Below are positions 50,201 to 63,900 of a stretch of 64,000 bases of DNA, piece after piece (position 1 is the first letter of the stretch; each line of letters begins with the position of its first letter). Under the pieces are notes generated by a model. The model saw nothing but the letters and a program-made list of their open reading frames with translations, was not told the origin of the DNA and searched no databases. The DNA comes from Litomosoides sigmodontis (Eukaryota; Nematoda; Chromadorea; Rhabditida; Onchocercidae), in NCBI GenBank assembly GCA_963070105.1, contig OY718808.1:4565738-4629737 (forward strand), written 5' to 3'. Both the position numbers and the translations under genes were made by a program.

Positions 50201-51018
50201 ATTGCAGCATTTTTTTTATCAAAATAGACTGGCAATGCTTTTCCTCCTGCAAGTAATGTGTTAAATTAGCTTACAAAGTAATTAAAGGAACGCTGCAGGA
50301 AGCTGAAAGAGAATGGGATCGGATAGAGTGGGAGAGAAGTTGAGAGCAAAAAAAAGAACAAGGATGAAAAATATGCTATACTTTAAGAAAAGACGACAAA
50401 TAAGGAAAAGGGAGAGGAGAAATGATGAGAGAGGGAGAGAGACAGAGAGAAGCACTTGTTGGCAGCTAAAAAGGACAAGAACAAAAAGGCCTATGTTTAG
50501 ACATATACGAAATGCTTTTAGTTCATTACAATTCCAGACGTAATCAATCAAATATGAAATGTCTTCCGATTTCTCTCTCTTTCTCCCTCTCCCTCTCTCT
50601 CCGTTTGTCGGCACTTAGTGCTATTCCACCTCTCCTTTAATGGATCATCATTACTTTATCTGATAATACCAAACAGCTTATGTAAACAAACATTAACAAT
50701 GTTTCAATCGATGATATTCAATTATTTGTTACAATTGTATGAAATTCATATTTCAATATCATTTAGCACTTACCCACCTCTCTTCCCTCAGATAATTTAA
50801 ATGTTTTCAATGAAACGTCAATGATAAGATTTTATATTAATTCAAAAATGAAATCATCCAACATGAGTTCACTTCAGTGCCATTTTTGCACAAAATGCAA
50901 TCATTTCTTATTTGCAGTTATTTTTAATTATTTAGCTAATTGTACCTAACCATTTTTTTAAGAATATTTCGTGAAAATGGGAAAAAGCTCACACAAAAAT
51001 ATCAATTTTACGTCTTAC

Positions 51019-51131
51019 ATAATAATAATAATTAATAATTAACAACTAATAACTGATAATAATAAATAATAATAAATAATAATAAATAATAATAAATAAT
51101 AACAATAAATAATAACGATAATGATGATAAT
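51019..51131. repeat. AAT-rich repeat with a 10-base period
   Basis: Imperfect AAT units throughout, with four exact head-to-tail copies of AATAAATAAT at 51061-51100. Confidence 0.85.
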
Positions 51132-53559
51132 ACATTTTAAAAAGTTGCGAAAGGGAAGAGCTTCATGAAAAGAATGGAGAGAGGAAAAAGTAAGACAATA
51201 ACGAGTGGTTAGTTAAATGCAAATTCTTCAATGATTCCTTCTAAGCCTAAGCCATTCAGTATATTTTCGAAATTTTAAAATTGTTTTGAAACTAAGGTAA
51301 TAATTAATAATAATAAGTAATAATAGTAAATGATAATAATAATGTGAAAATACAAAATTATCCCTCTTATGCACTCCTATTTTAAGAAAACAAATAAAAA
51401 AAGGAAAAAAATTTGGGAGCAAAAAATCAGAGGAGCATTAATGATAAAAATGATAACAGTAACGGCGCCGATCACAGCTGATATTTACAATCAATCGGCT
51501 ATTGTGCTATTTTGAGAAATTGCTACCAAAAGACACCAACCATAGTACAGTGTTCATGTGACACAGGGAAGATTCATTTCCACTTCACTTCACATTTTTT
51601 AAATTCTTACACAAATAAACAATGCCAAGCCAATAGAACTGATTTAATTTATCGATTGACGAAAACGAACCGTTTCTTTTTTTTTGTGTGCAACAAAAGA
51701 CTAACTACCTGTCGTTTATTTCGCACCTTTCCACAAACTACAATGCCAACAACAGAACTATCGATCCAATTTCGAAATTAACTATTTCATTTAATTCACA
51801 TGTGCAATGATCAATGAATTAATGAGAGAGAAGGAAAGTCAAGAAAGCATCGAAATGTTCCATTTCAGAGGTCAGTGTTATTTTTTTAGGAGTATTTGAT
51901 GTAGAAGAAGAAGAAAAGTTTTTTGCCTCTTCTCAATTTCCTTTCATATTTAACAAGCAGTTAACTAGAAATAATTCCCTAAAATTTGCATTCAATTATC
52001 ATCAAGGTAATTCTCAACTCCAAAATAAAGTTACATTGTTACGTTTAGAAGTTTAAGTGGAAATGAGCTCAGAAATGAATTATTGTAATTGATAAATTTT
52101 GTTAAATTTTATTCTGAAAAAGTTCTTGCACCTTTACAACTGAAATGAACCAATAGACTTCCGTAAAAACCTGACATATTCGAGAGCTTTTTCATGCCAT
52201 TTATAAGTGATAATAAGACGATGTTTTGGCTTAGTATGTTCTTCGGAAGTATCAGAATTACACTTTGAAGCACAATAATTTACATAATGACATATTTAGC
52301 ATAAAATGTAGTAAATGAAAGGGTCGGGTTGGTGTTACCATTGTTCGTTAATTATTGTACTTAAGATTTAAGTACAAAAAAGAGAACTAAATTTTCGATC
52401 TTTATGAAACGATAAGCCAAGCAATCTGTTTGCAAATTGTTATAGTAAAATTTCGAGTTACCGAAGAATGTTTGACGAATTTTACATTTCAATTTCATCA
52501 GCAACAAACTGCGTTTATTCATTGATAATAAGTGATCCGTTGATCCTATCAGGAAATTCTACAGCTATTGGTGTGCGAAAGAATTAAGTCCAATTAATTT
52601 AATTTTATTCATCTCAATTCGAATTATCTAATGTCAGGCAATATTTCTACATTAATCTTCAAAGTTCAAGTTAGCAAAGTGATACCTTTCTGCAGAAGCA
52701 TACAGTAATTAATTTCAAGAGCAAATGATAATCGCATTATCTTCAGTTGCACGTGCAACGGCAACGTCACGGCAACGGAAAAACAGTTGATGTGGCGCAC
52801 TTTGACCCAATCAATGAAGGAGACAAAGGCAGAAGATATTAAGAGTGGGAAAAAGGTGCACGAAAAAAGTGAAACAGCGAAGAGAAGGAAATGGACGACT
52901 GCTCGGTTAATTTAAATTACTTAAAGCAATGAATGGCACGACGATCACTCCCCAAATGACTGTAACTGAACTCATAAGCTATCGATCGGTCCAAGTAAAA
53001 TCGATGTCACGTTGCTTTGAGATTTTTCATTTAACAAATGGTTCTTTTTTGATTCAAATAATCTTTCTGAAATAATTTATTCAACTACAGCGTAAGATTG
53101 TGTCTGGGAAGTTAGAGGGAGAGAGAGAGAGGGAGGAGGGGGGAAGGAAGGGAAGAAAGAGTAAGTGAATGGAAGAGGTGAGTTTGCCAACAGTACCTTA
53201 CTCGATGACAGTCTCTTCTTTCATTGATCCATTATTGATTAAGGCATGAATTAAGGAGTAATTTGCGCATGAGAAAAACAAAGATTGGCAGCGTTCCAAG
53301 CGAAGTTCACGTGAGCAGACAAAAAGAATGAAAAGCAATGGCGCCGTCGTCTTATGGAAGAAGAGTTGAATGAGCACGTCCATGTTCGTCTGCTCGTTAG
53401 GGTTATGGTACAGTGAGAGGGAGAGGATGAAGGAGGAGCGCTAAAATGAGGAGGAAGGTCAGTTGGAGTGGCCTCTAACATCCATCCTCCTCCACATATC
53501 AAGTGTGACAACAGACGACGGGTCATCCACCACTCCCCCACCATCGCTACCGTTACCAT

Positions 53560-53622
53560 CCTAACCACCACCACCACCACCACCATCATCATCACCACCA
53601 CCGCCACCTCCGCCATCCTCGT
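53560..53622. repeat. CCA/CAT trinucleotide repeat
   Basis: A run of CCA with CAT and CGC variants. It gives a poly-Val frame on the minus strand that I do not regard as coding. Confidence 0.85.
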
Positions 53623-53681
53623 CATCTAATAATAATAGCGGGAGCAGCAGCAACACTGTGAAGCAGAAGTGTTGCGGTATT

Positions 53682-53744
53682 GGAGGAGAGAGAGAGGGAG
53701 AGGGAGAGGGAGAGAGAGAGAGAGAGAGATGAGATGAGATGAGA
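53682..53744. repeat. GA-rich tract ending in GATGA pentamers
   Basis: GA and GGGA units (53682-53728) run into about three GATGA copies (53728-53744). With the CCA run just upstream it forms the most GC-rich part of the 14.6 kb spacer. Confidence 0.85.
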
Positions 53745-55474
53745 TCACCTCCTCCATCACAGTGGAATTGGAAGCGCAAGCGCATTCATCCGATGTTCAT
53801 CGCGTCGTTCGACGTTCGTTGTCCATCGTTGTCTCACTGTTGTTCGCTGATGAAATTAGCTGATAAATTGTTCGTCTCACTAAGATATGGTCGAATTTGA
53901 AAGAAGAAAAAAGGGAAACATCCAACTGTTGTTAACTTATGCTTACTTAGCTGTTAAGCTAAGTAAGTTTCTTTTAATTTTAAGCAGACCATCACTTCCT
54001 ATTGTACTGACCCTTGCCTCCTCTTCGCCTCCCCTCTCTTGCACTACTCGAAAGATAAACAGAGGGAAAATAATAAGCGAACATAATTAGCCAAATTTCA
54101 AACTATATACTTATGACAATGTTCAATTTCAAATTATCACTTGAAAACGATTCTTCTCTTGGCGCTCTTCCCTTCTCTTTCTTTCTTTTGGTGCAAGAAA
54201 AAAATAATTTGCGCAATTTTCTCACTCTCAAAAGATTTGGTGAACTTCATAAATCTGAAACGTCAAGTTAACAATGAAAAAAATGAATCGATGCGACCAC
54301 ATTTACGCTATGCAATCAGCAACGCTCTAAATTGTTTGCATTGTTGTTAAATAACACTTATTATAATTGTAGCAACGTCAGTTACATCTGTAATTATAAT
54401 AATAATTGCAGTGGTCGGTGACTTACCTCTGTGATACTGTTTGTCATCTGTGATCATAGTTTCAATTGTTATCAATAAAAGTTTTGGTTTAATTTGTCAG
54501 CTAAGAGCTGGAATTTCTCTCGGAAGCACATTTGCGGAAGAATTTGCTTACATAAAGAGTCATTTCTTGTAACTAATCTTATCAAAAGCTAACAAAAATT
54601 TTAGATATATTAGAAATTCATTTTTGACTCGACATTATATGGAAAAAACATTTAATTGCATTTTTTTTAATACAAAAAAAACCCATTTAAAGACGTTTTT
54701 CATCGCGCTATCCAATGACATTTCCGTATTCATTGCTATTTTGAAAGCATTTTAAAACAATAAAAACTGTTCAATGACATTTTGTCCGAGTTTCTTCAAG
54801 TGAAAGACGACGGAAATAATCTGTTGCACATAACGAATCAAAAATAAGGATGAATAAAATACAAAACATGAAATTCCATCAAAAAAAGTTGGCAAATTGA
54901 GATGAACATGCAAAGAAATAGTACGCACAGCATTTGTATTTCAAATTAACTGCAACAAATTTCACCTAAGGAAATACTTGCTTAGAAAAATCAGCGAATA
55001 TGATACAGTTAATTCGTTATCACACGAAAAAAGAATTTTCGATTCATCGCTTTGCTAGATTTAATACTATTCATTGTTAATTTATAAAAATAGTGGTAAC
55101 AAGTTGCATGCAATTGGTTCATTGGGAGAAATCATACTGCTATAAAGATATGTCAAATAAAAAAAATGAAGGAATTATTGCAGTTGCCTGAATTAAAGAA
55201 AATTAAAATGTCTGGATTTAGAAATTTATTGAAGAAATGAATTCGGTCCAATAAATAATATTTTCATAACGGAACAGGAGATTTTTGATGAATGCAAGAA
55301 AAAAGGTTAATGGTATCAAAAAATATACGTTTTTGATTTTCATAAAATAATTACAAGAACTATGTAAAACTAACCTTTACATACTTGAGATAATTTACGA
55401 AAAAGACATTTCAATCACAGGTTTACAAAAATGAAGAATGAATGTAACAAAGGGTTAGCAGAGAACATTCTCGA

Positions 55475-58400
55475 TCAAAACTCGAGTACGCCGTTATCAA
55501 CCGTTGGCTTCTCCACATATTCGAAACCATTCACTGCTGCTATTAATGCCACTAGTTTCTCATTCAATTTTGCTATCAGACTTACATCATCTTTTGCTTG
55601 CATACTAGAAATAACCATTTTCTGGGAGCTGGCCAATAATTCGGTAAGCTCTGCACTCGTTTTCGGATTCCTTTCCACCTATAAACAATTGTTAGCTTTT
55701 GCCAGTGAATATAATAATTCCAATAAAAGAAGCTGCCAAATACTCGGCACTGTATAAAAAAAACATCACCTTTGCAATTAAATGTGAAACAAATTTCCCC
55801 GAAGCGTGAACCGCAATTTTTTCATTTCTTGCTAACAATATTAGAAGAGTTAAAAGAAGACCAGATGGTGGATCTGTGCAATCGCGTAACTGACTCACTA
55901 ACTGATCTTCATATATTTTGATCAACTCCATGCTGAAAATAAAAATGAGAAATCCTAAAATTTCTTGCAATAATAAATGATAAAGCAATAAAATAAAATT
56001 CCAAAGTCCAATATATAAAACGACTAATCAGCTGAATTTGTTAAGCGGAAACATAAACTTCCAATGAGATGTAGCTATAATAAATAGCGGTAATAAATTT
56101 CCTTAAGGACGGAAGACCGAAAAATTCTATTTAAATTAATCTAAAGAAATAACTATGTAAAGAAAGTAACGCAGAGGCAGACTGACTTGAACGATATGAA
56201 TTATTTGCTCTTTTACGGAATTTCATAAAAATTTTAAGTAAAGCAGGTCAAAGTACAAACCGTTGCTTTTTGTCAGGCATTTTTAAATTCAAAGCGCAAA
56301 CGGCTGATGAACACACACCAAAAACTGCATCATGGAAAGGTTCGAGATTCTTCGTTGATAATGCTGTAAACAATTTTTCAACTGCATTACGATTTTCCGC
56401 ATTTTCAATATTCGCTATTGTTTCATTACGAGCCTAAAATTTAAAATTTAAGAAAAAAAGAGCAAATGTATTTTCCAGTCAATGATATGCCGTTAAAAAA
56501 AGCAGCAGTACGGTAAACTTAATCTGCGTACGGAATTATCAATAACTAAACTGGTCGGATTTAAATAATTCCTAATCGACTAATAATTCGTTATTTAATA
56601 CAACATGTCAAAATCATGATATAAATTACTCATTTCTGTGAATTACCTTTGTGGTAAGAGCGTCAACATTTTGTGTTCTTGATACGTACGATAATACATT
56701 GTTTGCAAAATATGTACATAATGTGCGAAGAAGATGAATTTTGAGATTAGCAGCAACCGTATCTGAATTTACTTCGTTCTCGCGCTTTACACTATTTCAT
56801 AAGGACACAAATACAAAAAATAAACTGTTTAAATTTCTTTAAAAATTTGAAAATTTTTTTGAACTTCAACCACCATCTGACTAAACGACAGAATAACATC
56901 CTTGAGGAATAGCGATAAATTACTGAATTTTTGCATTCATATCCTCAAGTATTTAATAAATTTAAAAATATTTATAAAGCTAAAATTAACCTTCAAAAGC
57001 ACTTGCACCATCCTCGAAAATACAAATATTATCATACAACGTAGATAACGTCTCCTGAAGTTGTGCATGAGCACGCTTTTGATCTTGTACGGATACCGTC
57101 TGCATACTATGTAGCAATAGCTCTGTTCGAGTTCTCAATAAAGTCTCTGCATTTATCTGTATCTGGTCAACAACATCCTCAAGTAGTTCATTTGGTATAT
57201 CACTCGCCCTTTTCAGTTCCTTGATTAGTTCCTCATCGGACAGCTTAATAAGGAGATCTAAAACTGGTTCTCAATATATTAGAGAGTGAAAAGAAACCAA
57301 ATCAACTGATATTCATAACAAATAAGAAAAAAAAACAAAATTTCACTATCCTCAAAAAATCTTAAAACAATAAACGTTATCAAAAAGTCATCCAAGAACT
57401 TGAACTAATCACTAAAAACGGTTGCTGGAAATAACATACCCAAAGAAGTTTCTTCAGGGAGAACCTTTTTCACAGCTTTTCCTTTCCCACCTTTAGTTTT
57501 CCTGCTTTTCGTTGTACCCCAGTCATCATCTTGTTTCTGTAAGGAAGTCCTGTTGCTTTTAAAACAATAAAACATTGAGAAAAACAATGTGAAGTGCACG
57601 AAAAATATTCGAACGCCATACCTTTTCCTGTTTCTTGAGTGCTTTCTGCTTACCCCAAACAGAAGTAATCTCTTCAGCACGTGAATTGATCAAGCCGTCC
57701 ACAGCTTTCATTGCAACTGATAAAAGTTGTTGACTGTAGATATAAGAAGTATCGGAGACAAACAACCAATTCTTTAAAAACAACAAATATGATGCGGAAA
57801 ACGAACTTTTTGCCAAAAAGGAAATATGAAGTACATGTAGATAATAATAACTTAGCTAATTGATTCATGACAAACCTCATTGTTCCTTAGCAAAGAAGCA
57901 ACTGCTTGTTCAATGTCTGCCTTACTTTGAATAATTTCTGGCACATGTAACCGAATATCAACAACCGATTTAGAATTCATCTAAAACACTGGTAATGGCC
58001 ATAGTTATTTATGTGTTCTGCACAGGAATTTTTGAGAAATAACTAGCATTCGAAACAAGCTTTGTAATAGCTAACCTCTTCCTTCACCGCTCCTTCAATT
58101 TCATTCCAAACTTTTGCACTTAAAATAGCCGACGGAAAATATATTAGTGCTAAATACTCCGCGTTTTGTAATATCTCTTTCATGTAAATTCTAGGTTCTG
58201 ATACGGAAAGTTTTTTAAACACCACTAAGCCTGAAATTGTAAATTTCAAAAGGCCTGCCAACATGGCATTGAATCTCATAACTTATGTACAAGCCATTAG
58301 CTTAGCTTCCACAAAAAAATACTGAATGTTAATAAATTAAAATATTACTTAGCACTCCCTCTTGCAAGAAAGTCTTTAGTATATATTGCTTAACTAAAGT

Positions 58401-60111
58401 CGTATAAATGTTTGGATGATACAGACAATGACTTGAAGTACGAGCGCCAACTATTTTTCCGGGAACCTGAAAAATTGGTGCCCAGATAACAGAAAACTGA
58501 TAACAGATACAACCAGAGATTTAAAGGAGTGACTAACATCCTTCAAAAACGAAAATTTCAAAAAACCATTGTTTAAAAAACATTTACTTAATTATCGCAA
58601 TGCCATTAATATACCCTACTTCAATGCTACAGATAAAAATTTTTACAATGGAATACCACGAAAATGTAAACATTATTTGACTAACTCCAAAAAATCAAAT
58701 ATAAAAATATAAACTAGAAATAATTATTAACTACGCAAAAAAGCAAAAAAAGTGAGTTGGTTTTTGCAAGAGAACCTCTTTCATTGCATTCAGCTCATCG
58801 AAAAGTGACCAAAACAATGCATTTGTTAGTTGCAACTCAGACTGCAGTCTAACTATCGGCGTCACTCTGGAAAAAAACGGTAACAAAAACGTGATTTTAT
58901 CTTTCAATCAATATTCAAACAAATGTTATAGCAAACTTGGTCAATCCGCAAAGCATAGCTCTGATGATATTGCGTTGAGCAGATAAATAAGACCGAGTAT
59001 ATAATGCATCGCCATCGCGTATAGCATCAACCTTTGAGCCAACTTCTACTAGAACTAAGTTATTCAGTATTTCAGTTGGCAAGTCCCATGTTTTTGCCAA
59101 CTGCGATATACAAACGATGCCAGCATCCATCAATTGTTCATTCAAACTTTTGCACAGCGAGTCTATATAATCCCTACAAAAAGCATTCCATATACTCCAG
59201 AAAAGAAAGTAAAGTAAGTGTATGTGAACTATACACATAGTTTTTAATAGCTTTAATTATAACGTCATCTAAAAAGGTTTATTAACAAGGTATTTTGCGT
59301 TTTATACTTGATGTCTGCCGATGTTTGTCCAAAACAACTAAAAAGAGCTTCGCTCCAAAAACAATTATTGCCTTCTTTCCACTTATTAAACAAAATGAAA
59401 AACTATTCCAATTTCATAAATAAGTGCTACAAATGTTGCAAAAGTAGTAAAATAACATACCTGGAAATCAACTCAGCGTTACAAAGTATAAAAGTTGGCA
59501 ACTGTTTCGAAATGACAGATACCGCACTTTCAATGTGCTCATAATCGACATTCAAAGATTGCGCTAAATCATACAGTGAAACGCGACCATCTAGAACAAA
59601 TAAAAATAGTGACTAAATTCTGCAGACCTTCTACTTAGTCTTTTATTCAGTAATAAATATAAAGACTACATTTTCAAATGAAGTCTCCATGCCGGTTCTG
59701 CCTTAAGTATTAACTGATAGATGTGATTAGAATGTGAAATATGTTTAACGTCTTCAACGCATCAAGTTTAGATCATAAACGGGAAGTGAACGAAATAGAT
59801 ACCTCGACCGATACACTCATTTTTCACTTCATTGAGTAAATGATTTCTAGTAACATACTCTTTGCCATCAGTTGTGAACAAAATATCAATAGTTTTTGAT
59901 TTGACTAACATCGATACTAACTCCACACAGTTATTCTCTGATAGCCTGAAAAGAAATAGTATCAAAAAAGAGAAGGTATTATTTTCACTTTTTTCCTGGT
60001 TGAATTTGGAGCAAAAACACAAGAAAGGACTTGCTTTTTCGAGCCTTCAGCTAGCTGTATTCGCTGAAAGTCAGCTGCCAAACGTTGTATATCTGCCCAT
60101 GTGGCGCTCAT
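55475..60111 (-). CDS. ufl-1: UFL1, E3 UFM1-protein ligase 1
   Basis: Complete gene of 15 exons: 60111-60035, 59945-59803, 59590-59461, 59173-58937, 58866-58776, 58466-58349, 58230-58076, 57980-57876, 57771-57622, 57536-57440, 57257-56991, 56762-56647, 56433-56261, 55932-55770, 55678-55475 (TGA); 741 residues against 794 in human. UFL1 transfers the ubiquitin-like UFM1 to targets such as ribosomal protein at the ER. The N-terminus MSATWADIQRLAADFQRIQL, then LSENNCVELVSMLVKSKTID and TTDGKEYVT, matches the UFL1 start closely. Later family blocks are ISQLAKTWDLPTEIL, FVSDTSYIYSQQLL (UFL1 has VVFSDTVVVSEKF) and a Lys/Gly-rich linker (TKGGKGKAVKK). The C-terminal half is helical. The first intron has a GC donor (AAAAA|GCAAGT), required by phase to reach LSENN. 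The exon at 57771 uses a TTTAAAG acceptor. COG2 lies upstream on the same strand. Confidence 0.94.
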
Positions 60112-60974
60112 TCTTCAGTCCTGAGCAGGTCGTCTCTTCCCTTATGTAAAATTAAAGATTATAAAAAAGTAATGAAGTTAATCCCCAATGATCAAAATAT
60201 TGGTAGCACCAAACTTCTAAAATTCTAATGTCACATCAGTGTTTCGCTGAAACTTTTAACTCGCTTTGCACCAAATTTCGAGCTCCACCTGAATTATTTT
60301 ACTCAATTCACTGATATTCTTCCAGCTTTTAAATACCAGTTCATTCAATTCTCTCAGGTAGTTTTTAAATTTCAACAAAAGGATGAAAGAATGCTAGTAT
60401 GAAAACTACAGAGTGTAATTTCTTATCCTTTTATTACACCAAAAACGACCTCAACAGTGCATATAACTCACAAAGATATAGACAGATCAATAAGTTAACT
60501 CAAATAGACGTATCACCCGTTTCATAGATTTAAAATTTCAAACAAACAATAGATTTTTCTGATCACAAATATAAGTGGACAGAACAGGCCACGAAATGAA
60601 AGAACATCTGAACAACTAAACTCTTCAGTATATCCACAACAATATATTCCGCGAGTGCTTAAATTTAAAATGTGTGGATTTAGGTGTAAAAAGGAGTTGA
60701 TGGTGAATTTCAGCAGATGAGACAATATAAGCGGATAATGTATAAAACAATATAACATGCCTATATCATATCTTGTCCCAGTGATATTGCATGTCATTAT
60801 ATTGCACAATGCAGTTCATTAATGCAATTAGCTTATTTCCATGACGCTTACGGAACATTAACAAGTCTGCGAAATGAATTTCCAGTAAAATTTTCAGAAT
60901 ACCGCAACTATATACAATTTCGCAAGTATGCGAAATGAATTTCCAGAAATACCGCAACTATATACAATGATTTC
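60112..60974. other. Spacer between COG2 and UFL1
   Basis: 863 bases separating two minus-strand genes; it should contain the COG2 3' UTR and the UFL1 promoter or trans-splice region. No exon is supported. A two-copy repeat lies next to the COG2 stop codon. Confidence 0.6.
60869..60970. repeat. Two-copy tandem repeat at the COG2 3' end
   Basis: GCGAAATGAATTTCCAG followed by ATACCGCAACTATATACAAT occurs twice in direct orientation (first copy about 60869-60918, second about 60930-60968). The first copy carries an extra block (TAAAATTTTCAGA) between the two parts. It ends just beside the COG2 stop codon. Confidence 0.85.
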
Positions 60975-63900
60975 TCACGTTTCCCCTGTATTGTCAGCTT
61001 CACTAGGAACTGATTCAGTCACTTTCGAGATTTGAATCATTTCTGTCGGAGGATTTGCACGTAACAATAATGTTTCTAGATGTGAAATTTCAATCTGACA
61101 CGATACTGCTAATGTTTTGAAATAATTCAAATCTAACAGCAGCTGCCGCCTAATTTTATTTTCGTCAGAATCTGCATTATTCTCATTTACCGCCAATGAC
61201 TTTCTCTTAAAGCGCTGTAAACTTGTCTCCGTCTGCTCAACAGATTTGAGGACCTAAAACTGCATATGTAAACTGCAGCAGGAAAATTTTAGTAACCAAT
61301 TAACATTATGATAGGAATAATCAACATAAAAGGATATACTGGAGAGTAGAAATAGCAAGACTAGTAACTCTGGTAATTAGAAGTATTTCATAAAATTTAG
61401 CTCGCAAAAAACTTAATGGAAAGATGAAACAGTAAAAAATACCTCATGTGCCTTCTCTAAAAATATTTCCACCGATTTAGCAACTATTTCTTTATGCACA
61501 GATGTAACATTCTCTTCATTCCAACAACAACGATTCATTTCATCCTATAATTTTAAAATAATGATAACGAACAATTTATAAAAACAAAACACCCAGACAT
61601 GGTCACGGGAAATTTTTAAAATAACGAACATTTTAAAATCGGATGTGTTGAAGTCTTTAGAAACAGTTTCAAAATAAACCTTGAACAATATCAGTGCAGC
61701 CGATGTTTCAGTGACATATGGCGATATTTCAGTTGGGGAAGGCTTTTTTGTCCAGCGATATTGGCGAGGAATTCCACAAACACCATCTAAAATCTGAAAA
61801 TTTATGTAGCTGTTGGCGAATTTCAACGAATACTTCAAGACAAGATGTATAGGACTGTGTTTTTTAAAACAGTCAATTGCAAATAATGTTCAGAATTAAT
61901 ACTTATTTTAACATGACTGTAAGCCCCTTGAACAACTGTGATAAAGAAATTATAGCATAACATCACTGAAAAAATTAATTTCTTTCTTTAATTTAATTTT
62001 TAAAAATAAATTTAATCTCTCTTTGAGAAGGCTAAAAATTTCTTTCATTAAATTCTGACTGCAATGCATTTCACACAGCTGAAGTCTCCACTGTGAAATA
62101 ATATGATTCTTAAAATACTTATGAAAGCTTTATGTTACTGTCGTTGCGACCAAGAAAACCATCTAAGTAATATCTTGGGTAAAATAACAGTAATATTTTA
62201 TAGGCTAATTAAAATCGTGTGCATCATGTAAACAATGAGCACTAAAAGAATATTAGCCACTCGTAGAAGTAACGGTTTTTGAAAACAGTGAACATTGATA
62301 ACTTCACAACTTTAACGAAAGCAAAAAAATCATGCCATAAATTAAGCGCACTTTTGCTAACGATTTAACGGCATCTTCAACGATAAATTTCTCGAATTCT
62401 TGCGTAGCTTCAGCTATTTTAGTTGAAAAAATTGATAAACACTGCCCAAATACTGTCACATCCAACTGGAATTCCATTAATAACGAACCATCAAAAAATC
62501 ATGAAATACACTGAAACAAATCTAGAAAGTTTCACACCTCATGTTCTCGAATTTTTGGCCAAATTGACGATAATGCAATTCCAAAAGCTCGACTGTCAAC
62601 AGCAGCACAATCAGCACACAAAGCACAAAACATACGCCAAATTTCACAGTCTTCAGGGGCCTTTTTCTCAATCCAGTAATGACTAAAAATAAGTCATATG
62701 TGTTGCGAAAATCTCCAAAGGTATCAAAAATAGCTACCATAAAATATTATCAGACAATTACCTCTTAATTCCTCCGATCCATTCCAAATATCTGATGAGG
62801 ACTTTAAGGGTAAAGTCCCAAAGTTTGTCGCTTAAAGTTGGTAGGTAAACTTCATCGGACCAAATCCTTTCCAAAGCGTCGACAACAAGTTTCGAAAAAT
62901 GATAAAAGATTTTTTCTTCCCATTCCTTGTTTTCCTCGTTAACAATCAGTTTAACAATGGAAGGATCAAACTGATCCTCTAACTGTGACAGAAAATGCTG
63001 TGTTTCCAGCTTGAAATACACTACCAAATTGAATCTATTACGTATCAACCGAAGAACAGAACGTGACTTCGCAGCATCAGGCCAGTTACTGATGAAATTA
63101 CACGTTGTCATATAGCATCGATGAAAAAGACGGTTATCGCTTGGAACAACAACCGAACCAAAGTGCTGAAAAGAACGTGTATGTTGTACAAACCGTACAA
63201 GTGTTGACATGACAAATAATTCATATTTTCGTCAAAATCCAGACCTGGATAAGCCAGAAAGAATTGATGCGTTGACGTCGCATCCATTAAAATTACCTGG
63301 TCAAGAGATGAGACAACAAAAGTGAGGAGGCAATTATCCAGAAATGGTGAAATATTTGTGGGCGGCACACCACTATTCGCCATTTTTCGCAACCAATCTT
63401 CTCGAAGCTACAATTTAAAAATATCGCTTTCAAAGCTATGACAAAATCCAGGAAGCAATATTAGTTTTTAGCTGACTTGAAATTAATGTACTTCAATAGA
63501 AGACTCGACTCACATTTAAATTTATTTTGTACAGAAGTATTAGTAAATGTTACCGAACAAATTACCTTATAAAATTCCTCTTAACCTAACGTGAGAAATG
63601 AACAACACTTACCTTCCGAATGGTTGCATATAGCTCATCTAAAAAATCTCCCAAGTTGCCTTTTGGTTCCCCAATGCATTCGGCAATAATTTCTGTCATT
63701 ACACATGAAACAGCTGAATCAGTACTCTTATTCAGTGTAATTATGCTGAGGATTTTTTCGATGAAGCAACAATCACCTTTGAGATCTTGTATAAGCCAAT
63801 GCTCCGTTAGCTTACGAACACGAGCCAAACACTTAGTATAAGCAGTTGCTATCTAAAACCACATTAGTAAAACAAGATTAAAATATATGGAAAACATAAT

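Larger units (their letters stand above)
40877..55474. other. 14.6 kb gene-poor region with simple-sequence tracts
   Basis: From the distal first exon of the YYDP-module gene to the UFL1 stop codon. I found no exon chain with splice signals and protein-like composition. It contains a hairpin (41754-41805), CT-rich stretches (about 46600-46720, 50567-50605), GA-rich stretches (about 47163-47200, 50100-50140, 50320-50460, 53115-53160, 53682-53744), AAT repeats (51019-51131) and a CCA run (53560-53622). The block 53250-53900 is richer in G and C than its surroundings. It may be a large upstream regulatory domain or hold non-coding RNA or unspotted 5' exons. Confidence 0.55.

Noticed and set aside
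50282..50614. 110-codon minus-strand frame, hydrophobic and Leu/Phe-rich
   Set aside because: Mirror of a purine-rich tract; composition artefact.
53251..53785. Minus-strand frames rich in Val/Gly/Asp and Ser/Pro runs
   Set aside because: Produced entirely by the CCA and GA repeats; no splice context or domain.
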